Shown piece after piece: positions 35,834-45,293 of a DNA stretch of 48,091 nucleotides (its first letter is position 1; each line of letters begins with the position of its first letter). Below the pieces are notes generated by a model. It was not told the DNA's origin. It saw nothing but the letters and a program-made list of their open reading frames with translations, and did no database searches. The position numbers were made by a program, and so were the translations under genes. The DNA lies in contig CAYTZM010000011.1 of assembly GCA_964442655.1 (NCBI GenBank), positions 1 through 48,091 of the forward strand. Direction: 5' to 3'. Source of the stretch: GCA-002727615 sp964442655. GTDB taxonomy: Bacteria > Pseudomonadota > Alphaproteobacteria > TMED109.

Positions 35834-36511
35834 TTACTTAACTACTGGTGGCTTTTTCCATAAAGAAGGAGCTGTTATATTAGTTTTCCTTAAATATAAT
35901 GGAGATGTCTCTATATATTTTTTATTAAAAATAATATCACGAGCAGAATTATAAAGTCCTTGTGAAGTAATAAAATCATCTTTATAAATTATTCCTTTAA
36001 AATTTAATTTATCTGCAAAAATATTACTTCCATTTCCTATAAGCATAAAATTGTCGATAGATATAGGAATAGTAATTTTTTTTTCCATATTTATAGCTTT
36101 GGCTTTTGTTATAGGAATATATTTATTATTAAACCATTGAATATATAAATATCCTGGAGAAGCTTTTAATACAGTACAAACATTGGTCTTTAAATTAGGA
36201 ATGCTTCTGCATAGAGCATCAAGTGTATAAATTCCACTTAATTTAATTTTATCATTTGCTAAGCTAAAAGCTTTTATAGTAGACAAAGATACTCTTATTC
36301 CATTAAAATTTCCTGGTCCTATAGTTGAAAAAAAAATACTAAAGTTAGTAAATTTTATTTTCTTATTATATTTAATATTATTTAAATATTTAAATAAAAT
36401 TCCTGCTCTATCTTTACTTAATTTAATGGTTTTATTAAAAACTAATTTTTTTTCTGTTCCAATTACAATAATTAAATTATTTAAGGAAAGATCTAAAGCT
36501 AAAAAATCCAT
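35834..36511 (-). CDS. tsaB: tRNA threonylcarbamoyladenosine biosynthesis protein TsaB
   Basis: Inactive ASKHA-fold partner of TsaD in t6A37 synthesis. The N-terminus MDFLALDLSLNNL and the motif IGPGNFNGIRVSLSTIKAF match TsaB (GPGSFTGLR type). 225 residues, normal. It is followed immediately by rimI and precedes the divergent dipeptidase gene. tsaD, tsaC and tsaE are not in the window. Confidence 0.92.
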   Translation of the reverse strand: MDFLALDLSLNNLIIVIGTEKKLVFNKTIKLSKDRAGILFKYLNNIKYNKKIKFTNFSIFFSTIGPGNFNGIRVSLSTIKAFSLANDKIKLSGIYTLDALCRSIPNLKTNVCTVLKASPGYLYIQWFNNKYIPITKAKAINMEKKITIPISIDNFMLIGNGSNIFADKLNFKGIIYKDDFITSQGLYNSARDIIFNKKYIETSPLYLRKTNITAPSLWKKPPVVK

Positions 36512-36535
36512 CTTATATTCCTTTTATTTACTATA

Positions 36536-36559
36536 TTAGAATACAAGTATATATTCTAA
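36536..36559. promoter_or_regulatory. inverted repeat between tsaB and the dipeptidase gene
   Basis: TTAGAATA (36536-36543) and TATTCTAA (36552-36559) are exact inverted repeats separated by 8 nt, in the 84-nt region between divergent starts. Suited to a dimeric regulator or to a hairpin; no T-run follows. Confidence 0.35.
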
Positions 36560-36595
36560 CATAATGTCTACTTAATACTATATTAAAGGAATATC

Positions 36596-37144
36596 ATGAA
36601 ACTTATAGAAATTACGGAACAAAAATATAACATTAAAATAGATTTAGCCTATAGAAAAAATAATAACTTTACGAAAAAAAAAATATATAATCACAATAAA
36701 TGTTTTATTCATAAAGATGCCTTGCCTAATCTACTTTCCTCTATAAAAGTAGCTAACATGCTAGGATATAGATTAAAAATTTATGATGCATATAGACCTG
36801 TAGAAGCACAAAAAATATTATGGGAAAATACTCCAGATGAAAATTTTATTACACCACCTGAAAAAGGTTCTCCACATTCAAGAGGAATAGCCATCGACCT
36901 AACATTAATGAAAAACAACAAACCCATTGATATGGGAACAAAATTTGATTATCTAGAAAAAAAATCCTACCATGGAGACACTTCTATTTCAAATAAGGCA
37001 CAGAAAAATAGAATAATACTATTAGGAATTATGATAACTGCAGGTTGGGATTTTTATAAAAATGAGTGGTGGCATTATCAACTATTTAACAGTAAAAAAT
37101 GGCCTCTACTTGAAGAAAAAATAGAAAACACCAGTCTTATATAA
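36596..37144 (+). CDS. D-alanyl-D-alanine dipeptidase (VanX/DdpX family, peptidase M15D)
   Basis: Zn-dependent dipeptidase hydrolysing D-Ala-D-Ala. SPHSRGIAID supplies His94 and Asp101, EWWHYQLF supplies catalytic Glu157 and His160, and Arg67 in YDAYRPVEAQ stabilises the transition state. 182 residues with no evident signal peptide, so likely cytoplasmic. The ribosome site AAAGGAA precedes the ATG. No vanH/vanA is nearby, so peptidoglycan turnover or D-Ala salvage is more likely than vancomycin resistance. It is a plus-strand gene between minus-strand tsaB and nfu, 4 nt from the nfu stop. Confidence 0.9.
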   Translation: MKLIEITEQKYNIKIDLAYRKNNNFTKKKIYNHNKCFIHKDALPNLLSSIKVANMLGYRLKIYDAYRPVEAQKILWENTPDENFITPPEKGSPHSRGIAIDLTLMKNNKPIDMGTKFDYLEKKSYHGDTSISNKAQKNRIILLGIMITAGWDFYKNEWWHYQLFNSKKWPLLEEKIENTSLI

Positions 37145-37148
37145 GAAT

Positions 37149-37703
37149 TTAAATTACCTCTTTTACTTCCATAACTTCAGGAATATAATGCTTAAGCATA
37201 TTCTCTATTCCCATTTTTAAAGTGGCCATAGAAGAAGGACATCCCGCACAAGCTCCTTTCATTTCTAATTCTAAAACTCCTTTAGAATAATTATGAAATA
37301 CTATATCTCCTCCATGTCCTGCAACCGAAGGCTTAACTCTAGTTTCTAATAGTTCTTTTATTTGATCGACTATTTCTTTATCTTCTGAGCTAACTTCTTT
37401 ATGTATATTTTTGACCTTCTCATTTATTACTTTTTCATTTGACATGTAATGTTGCATAATTTGACTTAAAATTAGAGGCTTCAAAACTTGCCATTCAATG
37501 CTATCTACTTTTGTAATAGATATAAAATCAGCACCTAAAAATATTGATTGGATCCCGTCTATTAGAAATAACCTTTTAGCTAATGGAGAAATTTCTAAAT
37601 CATCTCCTTTTGTAAAAGTTACACTATTATTTGGAGAAACATCCCTTCCCGGAATAAATTTTACAGTTTTAGGGTTTGGCGTTAGCTCTGTTTGAATAAA
37701 CAT
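37149..37703 (-). CDS. NifU-family Fe-S cluster scaffold (Nfu)
   Basis: 184-residue Fe-S carrier. N-terminal Nfu_N domain (MFIQTELTPNPKTVKFIPGR, about 1-88) and C-terminal NifU domain (about 110-180) with VAGHGGDIVFHNY and the CxxC motif Cys152-Cys155 (GACAGCPSS), which bridges a [4Fe-4S] cluster in dimers. Standard position near uspA and tsaB in alphaproteobacteria. It lies 22 nt after uspA. Confidence 0.94.
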   Translation of the reverse strand: MFIQTELTPNPKTVKFIPGRDVSPNNSVTFTKGDDLEISPLAKRLFLIDGIQSIFLGADFISITKVDSIEWQVLKPLILSQIMQHYMSNEKVINEKVKNIHKEVSSEDKEIVDQIKELLETRVKPSVAGHGGDIVFHNYSKGVLELEMKGACAGCPSSMATLKMGIENMLKHYIPEVMEVKEVI

Positions 37704-37725
37704 TAAATTTACCTCTTTCCTTTTA

Positions 37726-38202
37726 TTAAGTTATTTTCTTCAATTCCTTATCAGTTAAATTTCCCGGAACTATCGTAAGAGGAATATGTATACTTTTTGT
37801 CAGTCCAGCAGAAAATTTATTAACTAAATAATTAGTGCCCGCACCTTCTGGAGCCTCACCTAATACCAATATACTAATCGTTTTATCCATATTAATCAAA
37901 TCTATAATTTGATTATACTTATCCCCATAACTTACCACAGACTTAACTTTTAAATCATAATCTTTTAACACATTTTCTATTAATTCCCTCAAAACATCTT
38001 CAGCTTCTTCAGTTGCCTCTCTCTTCATTAATTGCTCTACTCCTGCAAAATGTTGTAAATCATTTGGCTCAATAACATATAATAAAACAACTTCTCCTCC
38101 TGAATTCTTTGCTCGCATACAAGCAAATTTTAAAGCTACCTTACATTCTTCAGAAGAGTCTACACAAACTAAAAATTTTACTTTACCTGGTATATGTTTC
38201 AT
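37726..38202 (-). CDS. universal stress protein UspA-family
   Basis: 158-residue Usp-fold protein: N-terminal KFLVCVDSSEECKVALKFA, VVLLYVIEP, and C-terminal TISILVLGEAPEGAG followed by STKS-like residues (AGLTKSIHIPLTIVPG). The ATP-binding G-2x-G-9x-G(S/T) motif is only partly matched (GEAPEGAGTNYLVNKFSAGLTKS region). It lies 22 nt before nfu and 9 nt after the TIGR02186-like gene. Confidence 0.88.
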   Translation of the reverse strand: MKHIPGKVKFLVCVDSSEECKVALKFACMRAKNSGGEVVLLYVIEPNDLQHFAGVEQLMKREATEEAEDVLRELIENVLKDYDLKVKSVVSYGDKYNQIIDLINMDKTISILVLGEAPEGAGTNYLVNKFSAGLTKSIHIPLTIVPGNLTDKELKKIT

Positions 38203-38211
38203 TAAACACCT

Positions 38212-38970
38212 TTATATTCTTCTAAATATTTCACTAGCTAAAAATCCAAACAATATTGCTCCAAATGCAGCAAAAATACCATATAATAAAGAATTATTCT
38301 TAGAATATTTATATAATTCAGCTGAAATTCCCTCTTTTGAAACAAAAATATTATCATGCCATGAGGAAATTAATTTATTATTATTTTTATTTACTAAATA
38401 CATATTTACTTCATAGTTACCTATTGGTGTAATGACTGGCAAATTAAATTCCGCTCTAAATAAAGTATTTTCTATAACATTTAATTGATTTAATTTTGAT
38501 ACATACAATTGTTTTTCTCGATAAATTTCTTCTAGCTTCTTTTTATAATAATATTGTTCAGAATTCTTTTTATTTTCTAAACCTAAAATATTAAGATTGC
38601 TCCATCCTATTTCCATATACTTAAATAAAGAACTGTTCATATTATGGGTTTCATTATTTGAACTAATGGCATAATAGGAAGGAATATAATTAATATTAAT
38701 ATATTGATTATCTGAAATCCATAAACCATATCGATTTACTTTTTTCCACAATTTTGCTTTAGTTTTTGGTCCAACCACCGAGACATATATATTGGTGTCA
38801 TTATAAATCTCTGGGTCAACAACCCCATATATAATTATTTTAGCTCCCTTAAAAGAAGCCGTAATATTTATATCTCTATTTGAAATATCTCCTAATATAG
38901 TTTGAGCAATTAAATGATTGCTGATTAATAAATAGAACACTAATAAAAATATTATTTTAAAAAATATCAC
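38212..38970 (-). CDS. TIGR02186-like membrane-anchored protein
   Basis: 252 residues. N-terminal signal helix (about 2-22), then a periplasmic beta-rich domain starting near ILGDISNRDINITASFKGAK, with VVGPKTKAKLWKK and FRAEFNLPVITPIGNYEV. A C-terminal membrane helix (about 228-248, YGIFAAFGAILFGFLASEIF) ends in basic residues. This matches the TIGR02186 family that accompanies TauE/SafE genes in alphaproteobacteria. Function unknown; possibly a partner of the exporter, whose stop it overlaps. Start is GTG at 38970. Confidence 0.82.
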   Translation of the reverse strand: MIFFKIIFLLVFYLLISNHLIAQTILGDISNRDINITASFKGAKIIIYGVVDPEIYNDTNIYVSVVGPKTKAKLWKKVNRYGLWISDNQYININYIPSYYAISSNNETHNMNSSLFKYMEIGWSNLNILGLENKKNSEQYYYKKKLEEIYREKQLYVSKLNQLNVIENTLFRAEFNLPVITPIGNYEVNMYLVNKNNNKLISSWHDNIFVSKEGISAELYKYSKNNSLLYGIFAAFGAILFGFLASEIFRRI

Positions 38971-39875
38971 TTTATAAACTCCAAACTATATATATTTTCT
39001 GGAATAATTAATAATTCTAATACCAAAACCAACGCGACAATAATGATTAATATTGATAAAAAAAATCGTATCTGTTCTGCCTTTAAACGCCCCATTACTC
39101 TTGATCCAATTTGAGCTCCAAATACTGCACCTACAATCAATAAAGAAGATAAAATAACATCAACTGTTTGATTTATATAAGAATGCATTACTGTTGCAAT
39201 GAAAGTAACAAACACTATTTGCAATAAAGATGTGCCTATCACTATTTGAGTAGGCATTCCTAAAATATATATCATCGCAGGAACTAGAACAAATCCTCCC
39301 CCAACGCCCATTAAAGATGATAATATTCCTACAAAAAACCCTATAACAATAGGAGGCAATATACTTATATACAAATGAGACTTTCTAAATTTTACTTTAA
39401 AAGGCAACCCATGAAGCCATATATGTTCATGTAGCTTTTTATGTTTTCCATTATTTAGATTGCTAATAGAGGTAAGGCTTTCTCTTAACATAGATCCTCC
39501 AACAAATATTAAAATAAATATATAAGCAAAAGAAATAAAAAATTTTTCATGCCCTGTACTTAATAAATATTTTAATAAAAATACACCTAAAATACTTCCT
39601 AAAATTCCACCTGCCAACAACACAAAACCCATTAAAAAATCAATATTCTTTCTTCTGAAATGTGCTAAAAACCCTGACACAGAAGCTGCTAAAATATGAT
39701 TAGCCTCGGAAGCTACCGCTACTGCAGGAGGGATCCCTAATAACATTAATAAAGGAGTCATTAAAAATCCTCCTCCAACACCGAACATGCCGGATAAAAA
39801 TCCTACAACCAAACCTAAAATTATAAGAACTAAGATATTTACAGAGAGTTCTGCAATAGGAAGATAAAAGTCCAT
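38967..39875 (-). CDS. TauE/SafE-family sulfite/organosulfonate exporter
   Basis: 302 residues, about eight membrane helices in two related halves. The glycine-rich signatures GFLSGMFGVGGGFLMTPLL-type (about 24-42) and GILSSLMGVGGGFVLVP (about 182-198) mark each half. It overlaps the TIGR02186-like gene by 4 nt and follows trpS by 3 nt, as in other alphaproteobacteria. Substrate is not determinable from sequence. Confidence 0.9.
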   Translation of the reverse strand: MDFYLPIAELSVNILVLIILGLVVGFLSGMFGVGGGFLMTPLLMLLGIPPAVAVASEANHILAASVSGFLAHFRRKNIDFLMGFVLLAGGILGSILGVFLLKYLLSTGHEKFFISFAYIFILIFVGGSMLRESLTSISNLNNGKHKKLHEHIWLHGLPFKVKFRKSHLYISILPPIVIGFFVGILSSLMGVGGGFVLVPAMIYILGMPTQIVIGTSLLQIVFVTFIATVMHSYINQTVDVILSSLLIVGAVFGAQIGSRVMGRLKAEQIRFFLSILIIIVALVLVLELLIIPENIYSLEFIK

Positions 39876-39878
39876 GTA

Positions 39879-40901
39879 TTAGAAAAAACCGATTATTTTT
39901 TTAGTTTCTTTTATAATAGGTGCTGCAATATTATCTGCCTTTTCCCCACCCTTATATAAAATATCCTTTAAGTAACTTCTATCATCCTGCAATTTTCTAA
40001 TTTCTTTACTTATTGGTCCTAATATGTCAACAGACAAATCACCTAAATCCTTTTTAAATACTGAAAATTGTTTTTCCGCATATAAATCCACCACTTTAGT
40101 AATATTATTATTTGAAAGTGCTGCATAAATATTTAACAAATTAGATACCTCAGGTCTTTCTTTGATAAATTCATCCGTGAATTTTCCACTATTATCAAGA
40201 CACTCTATATTAGGTAGTTCTAAAGGATCTGTTTTAGCTTTTTTTATTTTATTAGAAATTTCATCCGGGCTATCTGTTAAATTTATACGAGAATAATCTG
40301 AAATATCTGATTTAGACATCTTTTTTGTTCCGTCTCTCAAATTCATTACTCTTGTAGCAGCTCCCATTATAACTGGCTCTGTAATAGGAAAATAATCTAT
40401 ACTATTATCGCTATTAAATTTTTGTGCTATATCTCTTGCAAGTTCTAAATGTTGTTTCTGATCCTCTCCTACTGGCACATGCGTTGCATGATAAGCCAAT
40501 ATATCTGCTGCCATAAGAACTGGATACACATATAAACCAGCCGAAGCATTTTCTCTATTTTTACCTGCCTTTTCTTTAAATTGTGTCATTCTATTTAGCC
40601 ATCCTAAACGAGCTGTACAATTAAAAATCCAGGCTAATTCAGCATGAGCTATTACTTGAGACTGCACAAAAATAATTGATTTTTCTGGATTAATGCCAGA
40701 AGCAATAAAAGCTGCAGCTACTTCATATATATTATTATTTAAAATTTCTGGCTCCTGCTTAACTGTAATGGCATGCATATCTACCACACAATAGATACAA
40801 TCATGGGAATTTTGTAATGATACAAAATTTTTAATAGCTCCTAAATAATTTCCTAAATGCAAATTACCTGTTGGCTGAACTCCAGAAAAAACACGACCCA
40901 T
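39879..40901 (-). CDS. trpS: tryptophanyl-tRNA synthetase
   Basis: Class I synthetase. The HIGH-equivalent GNLHLGNYLGA (12-22) and KMSKSD (near residue 200) are intact, as is the VPVGEDQKQHLELARDIA region. Length (340) is normal. It follows murJ by 51 nt and precedes the TauE gene by 3 nt. Confidence 0.97.
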   Translation of the reverse strand: MGRVFSGVQPTGNLHLGNYLGAIKNFVSLQNSHDCIYCVVDMHAITVKQEPEILNNNIYEVAAAFIASGINPEKSIIFVQSQVIAHAELAWIFNCTARLGWLNRMTQFKEKAGKNRENASAGLYVYPVLMAADILAYHATHVPVGEDQKQHLELARDIAQKFNSDNSIDYFPITEPVIMGAATRVMNLRDGTKKMSKSDISDYSRINLTDSPDEISNKIKKAKTDPLELPNIECLDNSGKFTDEFIKERPEVSNLLNIYAALSNNNITKVVDLYAEKQFSVFKKDLGDLSVDILGPISKEIRKLQDDRSYLKDILYKGGEKADNIAAPIIKETKKIIGFF

Positions 40902-40952
40902 TTAAACCTCAAAATTCTATAATTAATAAAACTTTATATATTTATATATATA

Positions 40953-42521
40953 TTATTTATAACTTTCGATAAAACTATCTTTTTTGAAAAAATTAAAAAC
41001 TTTCATTAGGTAGCATATATAAATAAAACTTAAAACACCTACTAAAACTAATATTGACAATTTAAAAATATTTAAAAATATAGGATCATAATTTAAAATC
41101 AAATTTGTCATTATGCTATTTACTATAAACAATAGTATTAACATACTGAGAGTTGCAGATATAATTTTAATTAACATTAAATAAAAATTTTTAGTAAAAA
41201 AGTATAATTTACGCTTGAGTAAAATAAAAACTAATAAAACAAAATTTACATACCCTGAAATACTCAAAGACATTGCGATGCCTATATAACCTATTTTATC
41301 CATTAAATACCAACACAGAAAGACATTTAAAACAGCACTAAAAGCAGCAACCTGCAGTGGTGTTTTTGTGTCCTTTCTTGCGAAGAAAATAGGAGACAAT
41401 ATTTTAATAAACATGAATGCTGGAATAGCATACGCATATACTTTTAAAGCATTTGAAGTTTTAATTATATCTCCTTCCGTAAACGCTCCATAACCAAATA
41501 ATGTTCTTATAATTAATTCTGATAAATAAATTAAAGCTACAGCTGCCGGAAAAGAAAAAATTAAAGTTAACAATATTGCTCTATCTTGAACTATATTTTG
41601 TTCTAATTTTTGACTTGAATTTACTTTCTTAGACAAATCCGGCAATAATACTGTGCCGATAGCTATTGCAATAATACCTAAAGGAAGCTGTGCGACTCGG
41701 TCTGAATAATACAACCATGAAACAGCTCCAGGAATTTGACTCGCAAAAATTGATGCTATTAATAAATTAATCTGTGTGACTCCTGCCCCCATAGCAGCAG
41801 GAATAAATTTTCTAACAAACGTTTTAATGTTCTCATCTATACTAGGAAAACCAATATTAAAAGCTAAGCCCTGCTTATAATTAGTATAAGAAACTAACAA
41901 CATTTGAAAAATACCCGCAATTAAAACTGACCATGAAATTACAATTCCATATTCATAGTCTAAAAATCTAGAAAATATAAGACCAGTAATTATAAAAACA
42001 TTTAATATCGAAGGTGCTGCTGCGCCAGCCCAAAATTTTCCGTTTGTATTTAGACTAGCGGCAAATAAAGCCGTAAATATAATAAATATTAAATATGGGA
42101 AAATTATTCTTGCATAAGGAATTGTCAACTCCAACCTTTCAAGGTTATCTGCAAAACCTGGTGCAATTATTAATACAATTTGAGGCATAAAAAATTCAGA
42201 CAATATAATTATAGGCAATACAATAAATAACAATAAAGAAGCTATTTTAGAGGTAAATTTTATACCTGCCTTTTTGCCAAACTTTTCATTAGCTTCAGAT
42301 AATAATGGTATAAACGCTGCAGAGAAAACTCCTTCTGCAAAAAACCTCCTAAAGAGATTAGGAATTCTAAAAGCGATAATAAAAGCATCCGCTACAGGAC
42401 CAGAACCAAGAAAAAATGCAAATAATATATCCCTAACAAAACCTAAAACTCTACTTATTAATGTCCAAGCACTAACTACAGCACTGGATTTATAAATATT
42501 CTCTAATTTTTTAAAAATCAT
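40953..42521 (-). CDS. murJ: lipid II flippase MurJ
   Basis: MVF-family membrane protein with about 13-14 helices that flips lipid II for peptidoglycan synthesis. LISRVLGFVRDILFAFFLG, the segment IAFRIPNLFRRFFAEGVF and SAAFIPLLSE are family signatures. 522 residues, normal. Its ATG overlaps the glnD stop by 4 nt, suggesting coupling. Retention of murJ, lnt and a D-Ala-D-Ala peptidase implies a functional Gram-negative envelope. Confidence 0.97.
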   Translation of the reverse strand: MIFKKLENIYKSSAVVSAWTLISRVLGFVRDILFAFFLGSGPVADAFIIAFRIPNLFRRFFAEGVFSAAFIPLLSEANEKFGKKAGIKFTSKIASLLLFIVLPIIILSEFFMPQIVLIIAPGFADNLERLELTIPYARIIFPYLIFIIFTALFAASLNTNGKFWAGAAAPSILNVFIITGLIFSRFLDYEYGIVISWSVLIAGIFQMLLVSYTNYKQGLAFNIGFPSIDENIKTFVRKFIPAAMGAGVTQINLLIASIFASQIPGAVSWLYYSDRVAQLPLGIIAIAIGTVLLPDLSKKVNSSQKLEQNIVQDRAILLTLIFSFPAAVALIYLSELIIRTLFGYGAFTEGDIIKTSNALKVYAYAIPAFMFIKILSPIFFARKDTKTPLQVAAFSAVLNVFLCWYLMDKIGYIGIAMSLSISGYVNFVLLVFILLKRKLYFFTKNFYLMLIKIISATLSMLILLFIVNSIMTNLILNYDPIFLNIFKLSILVLVGVLSFIYICYLMKVFNFFKKDSFIESYK

Positions 42522-45277
42522 TGTACTTTTTCTAATTTAGAGTCATTTAGATCTAAAGATGTTAAACAATTCATTAATTTATCTTTAATTAAATTAGTTT
42601 TATCTATATCTATAATTTTACTTCCAGTCATGTCTCTTAAATAAAAAACATCTACCACTCGTAAACCATAAGTACTTATCCTAGCTGTAGACACCTGTAA
42701 CCCCATCAAAAACAATTCGCTCGCAAGAGCATACAACAATCCAATTTTATCCTTAGCATTTATTTCTATTATGGTATGTGATTTAGAAGACAAATTATCT
42801 ACGAGAACTCTAGGCTCAATTTTAAGAGAATCCAATCTAGAAGGTATCTGTAAATTTTTAAATTCTTTTAATAAGATACTCGGATCTCTTTCTTCAGTAA
42901 TTGTTTTTGAAATATTATCTATCAAGACACTTATTCTAGGTTTAGAGTCTATAATCATATTTGAATTAGCTGATCTTACTAGAAATGTATTAACAGACAT
43001 GCCATCTTTGGAAGTGACTATTCTTGCATCCTGAACAGAAGTGCCTGACAATGCTAACCCCGCACATGTTCTTGCAAATAATCCAGAATGGTCCTGAGTA
43101 TAGATCGATACTTCTGTTACGCCTTGATTTTGTAAAGGTTCAGCTGAAACCTTAATCTTTAAATTTTCTTCATCTGCTGCAGATATTAATTTTGCATGTC
43201 TTAAATGTACATCAGCGTTAACATTTGTCCAATAATAAGGATAAAAACGCTCCTCATATTTTTTAAAATAATTATCTCTCCATTTTGGCAAAGATGAGCG
43301 CAATTTAGATTTTGCTTTATTTTCTTTCACCGTTCTAGATTTTTCGTTTCCTCCCCCATTTATTTCCATTAATGTTTGATCATAGACCATTTTTAATAAA
43401 TTATCTTTCCAACTATTCCAAATATCTGGTCCTACTGCACTTATATCTGCAACCGTTAAAACATATAATAACCTTAATAATTCTGCAGATTGAATCTTGT
43501 TTTTTAAATCTAATATAGTATTAAGATCGTCCAAGTCTCTCTTAAATGCTACATTTGATAATAATAAATGATTTTCTATCAGCCAAATTACTGTTTCTAT
43601 TTCATCAGAAGACATACTAAATCTAGGACATAAATTTTTGGCTACTTCTCCACCTAACACAGAGTGGTTTCCTCCTCTTCCTTTTGCTATATCATGTAAA
43701 AACAAAGACACATATAAAACTTTTTTAGAAACAATGTTTTTAATTATATTAGATGCAAGAGAAAATTTATCTTCATATTCGCCATTATCTATCTTCCTTA
43801 AAATTCCAATGGCATTAATAGTATGCTCGTCTACGGTATATGTATGATACATGTCATGCTGTACCTGAGCCACAACTTTACCAAAATCAGGAATAAACCT
43901 TCCTAATACTCCTGTTTCATTCATATTTCTTAAAACATTTTCTGAACAATTTTTATTCATTAAAATATTTATAAAAAATATATTAGCCTTTTTATTATCT
44001 CTATATAAATCAACTTTTTTAAGATTTTGTTTTATTAAATCTTCAAGATCCCCACTTAAATCTAATTGCATATCCGCTGAAAAATTATACGCTCTAAATA
44101 TATCTATTGTTTTTAAACTTTTAATTCCTTTACTCAAATAAATTTGGCCATTATAAAACTCAAATACACCCTTTTTATTTTTATTAAATTTAAAAATTAT
44201 GCTTTTAATTAATGAATTACTGCCTTTAAAATTTTTATTTTCAATTTTCTCTATTACGCTCTTTGAAAGATGCCCCACATCCTTAGCATACAAATAATAA
44301 TGTTTCATTAAACGCTCTATAGATGAAGACCCAGAATGATTTTTGTATCGTAATTTATCTGCTATAATTGTTTGCAAATCAAAAGTAAGTCTATCTGAAT
44401 TGTTGCTTCCTAAAAAATGCATCATTGCTCTCAAGCTAAATAAAAATTTTTCTGCTTTATTATATAATTTTACTTCTTCCTTAGTCATAACTTCTATTTC
44501 TATATATTGATCACTATTTGTTGTTTGATAAATAAAAGAAATAATCCATCTCAACGTATTAAGATCTCTGATACCTCCTTTTCCTTCTTTAATATTAGGC
44601 TCTACTAAATAACTGGTATCCCCCATCTTTATATGTCTTTTCCTTTTTTCTTTTATCTTCGTATAAAAAAATTTATTTTTATTCTTATTCAAAATTTCCT
44701 GTTTAAAAGTTTTCTGAAATTTTAACCATAAATCTACATTCCCTGCTACCAATCGAGAATCCAATAAAGATGTACAAATAGTATTATCAATTTTTGCTTT
44801 AGAAATAGATTCTTCTAAACTTCTTATTGCATAACCAACTTTTAGTTTTAGATCCCATAAAAGGTATAATAAAGTTTCACATATTTGCTCTATTCTTGGT
44901 GTAATTTTATATGGAGTTAAAATTAATAAGTCGACATCAGAGGCTGGAGCTAAATAATTTCTCCCATAGCCGCCAACAGCAATCACAGACAAATAATCAG
45001 AAGTAGTCGGATTAGAGACAGGGAAGCCTTTCGAATTAATAATATCAAATGCCGTTAACACTATAGAATCTATAAGTTTAGATCTTAGCTTTCCCATATA
45101 TACTCCATCCAAATTATCCATATAAATATTTTTAATTTTATTAGTATGTCCTTCTATATATTCTTTAAAAATTGGAAGCAGTATAGGTTTGATAGATTTA
45201 CTTGAATTACTATCTAATAGAGCTTTCTCTATTTTTTTTACTAATATTTTTCTATTAAAATGATAATTATTATCCAA
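42518..45277 (-). CDS. glnD: [protein-PII] uridylyltransferase/uridylyl-removing enzyme
   Basis: Bifunctional sensor of glutamine that modifies PII. The nucleotidyltransferase motif GGYGRNYLAP (102-111) and DVD (114-116) are present, followed by a GlnD uridylyltransferase domain. An HD domain (about 490-600) has LFLHDIAKGRGGNHS, and two ACT domains lie at about 730-800 and 840-910. 919 residues, normal. The start is TTG at 45277, 16 nt after mutS. PII itself (glnB/glnK) is not in the window. Confidence 0.96.
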   Translation of the reverse strand: MDNNYHFNRKILVKKIEKALLDSNSSKSIKPILLPIFKEYIEGHTNKIKNIYMDNLDGVYMGKLRSKLIDSIVLTAFDIINSKGFPVSNPTTSDYLSVIAVGGYGRNYLAPASDVDLLILTPYKITPRIEQICETLLYLLWDLKLKVGYAIRSLEESISKAKIDNTICTSLLDSRLVAGNVDLWLKFQKTFKQEILNKNKNKFFYTKIKEKRKRHIKMGDTSYLVEPNIKEGKGGIRDLNTLRWIISFIYQTTNSDQYIEIEVMTKEEVKLYNKAEKFLFSLRAMMHFLGSNNSDRLTFDLQTIIADKLRYKNHSGSSSIERLMKHYYLYAKDVGHLSKSVIEKIENKNFKGSNSLIKSIIFKFNKNKKGVFEFYNGQIYLSKGIKSLKTIDIFRAYNFSADMQLDLSGDLEDLIKQNLKKVDLYRDNKKANIFFINILMNKNCSENVLRNMNETGVLGRFIPDFGKVVAQVQHDMYHTYTVDEHTINAIGILRKIDNGEYEDKFSLASNIIKNIVSKKVLYVSLFLHDIAKGRGGNHSVLGGEVAKNLCPRFSMSSDEIETVIWLIENHLLLSNVAFKRDLDDLNTILDLKNKIQSAELLRLLYVLTVADISAVGPDIWNSWKDNLLKMVYDQTLMEINGGGNEKSRTVKENKAKSKLRSSLPKWRDNYFKKYEERFYPYYWTNVNADVHLRHAKLISAADEENLKIKVSAEPLQNQGVTEVSIYTQDHSGLFARTCAGLALSGTSVQDARIVTSKDGMSVNTFLVRSANSNMIIDSKPRISVLIDNISKTITEERDPSILLKEFKNLQIPSRLDSLKIEPRVLVDNLSSKSHTIIEINAKDKIGLLYALASELFLMGLQVSTARISTYGLRVVDVFYLRDMTGSKIIDIDKTNLIKDKLMNCLTSLDLNDSKLEKVQ

Positions 45278-45293
45278 AAAACAATTCCACTTT

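Noticed and set aside
36596..37144. Vancomycin-resistance cassette
   Set aside because: Only a VanX-type dipeptidase is present, without vanH, vanA or a two-component system; such solo enzymes are common in Gram-negative bacteria.
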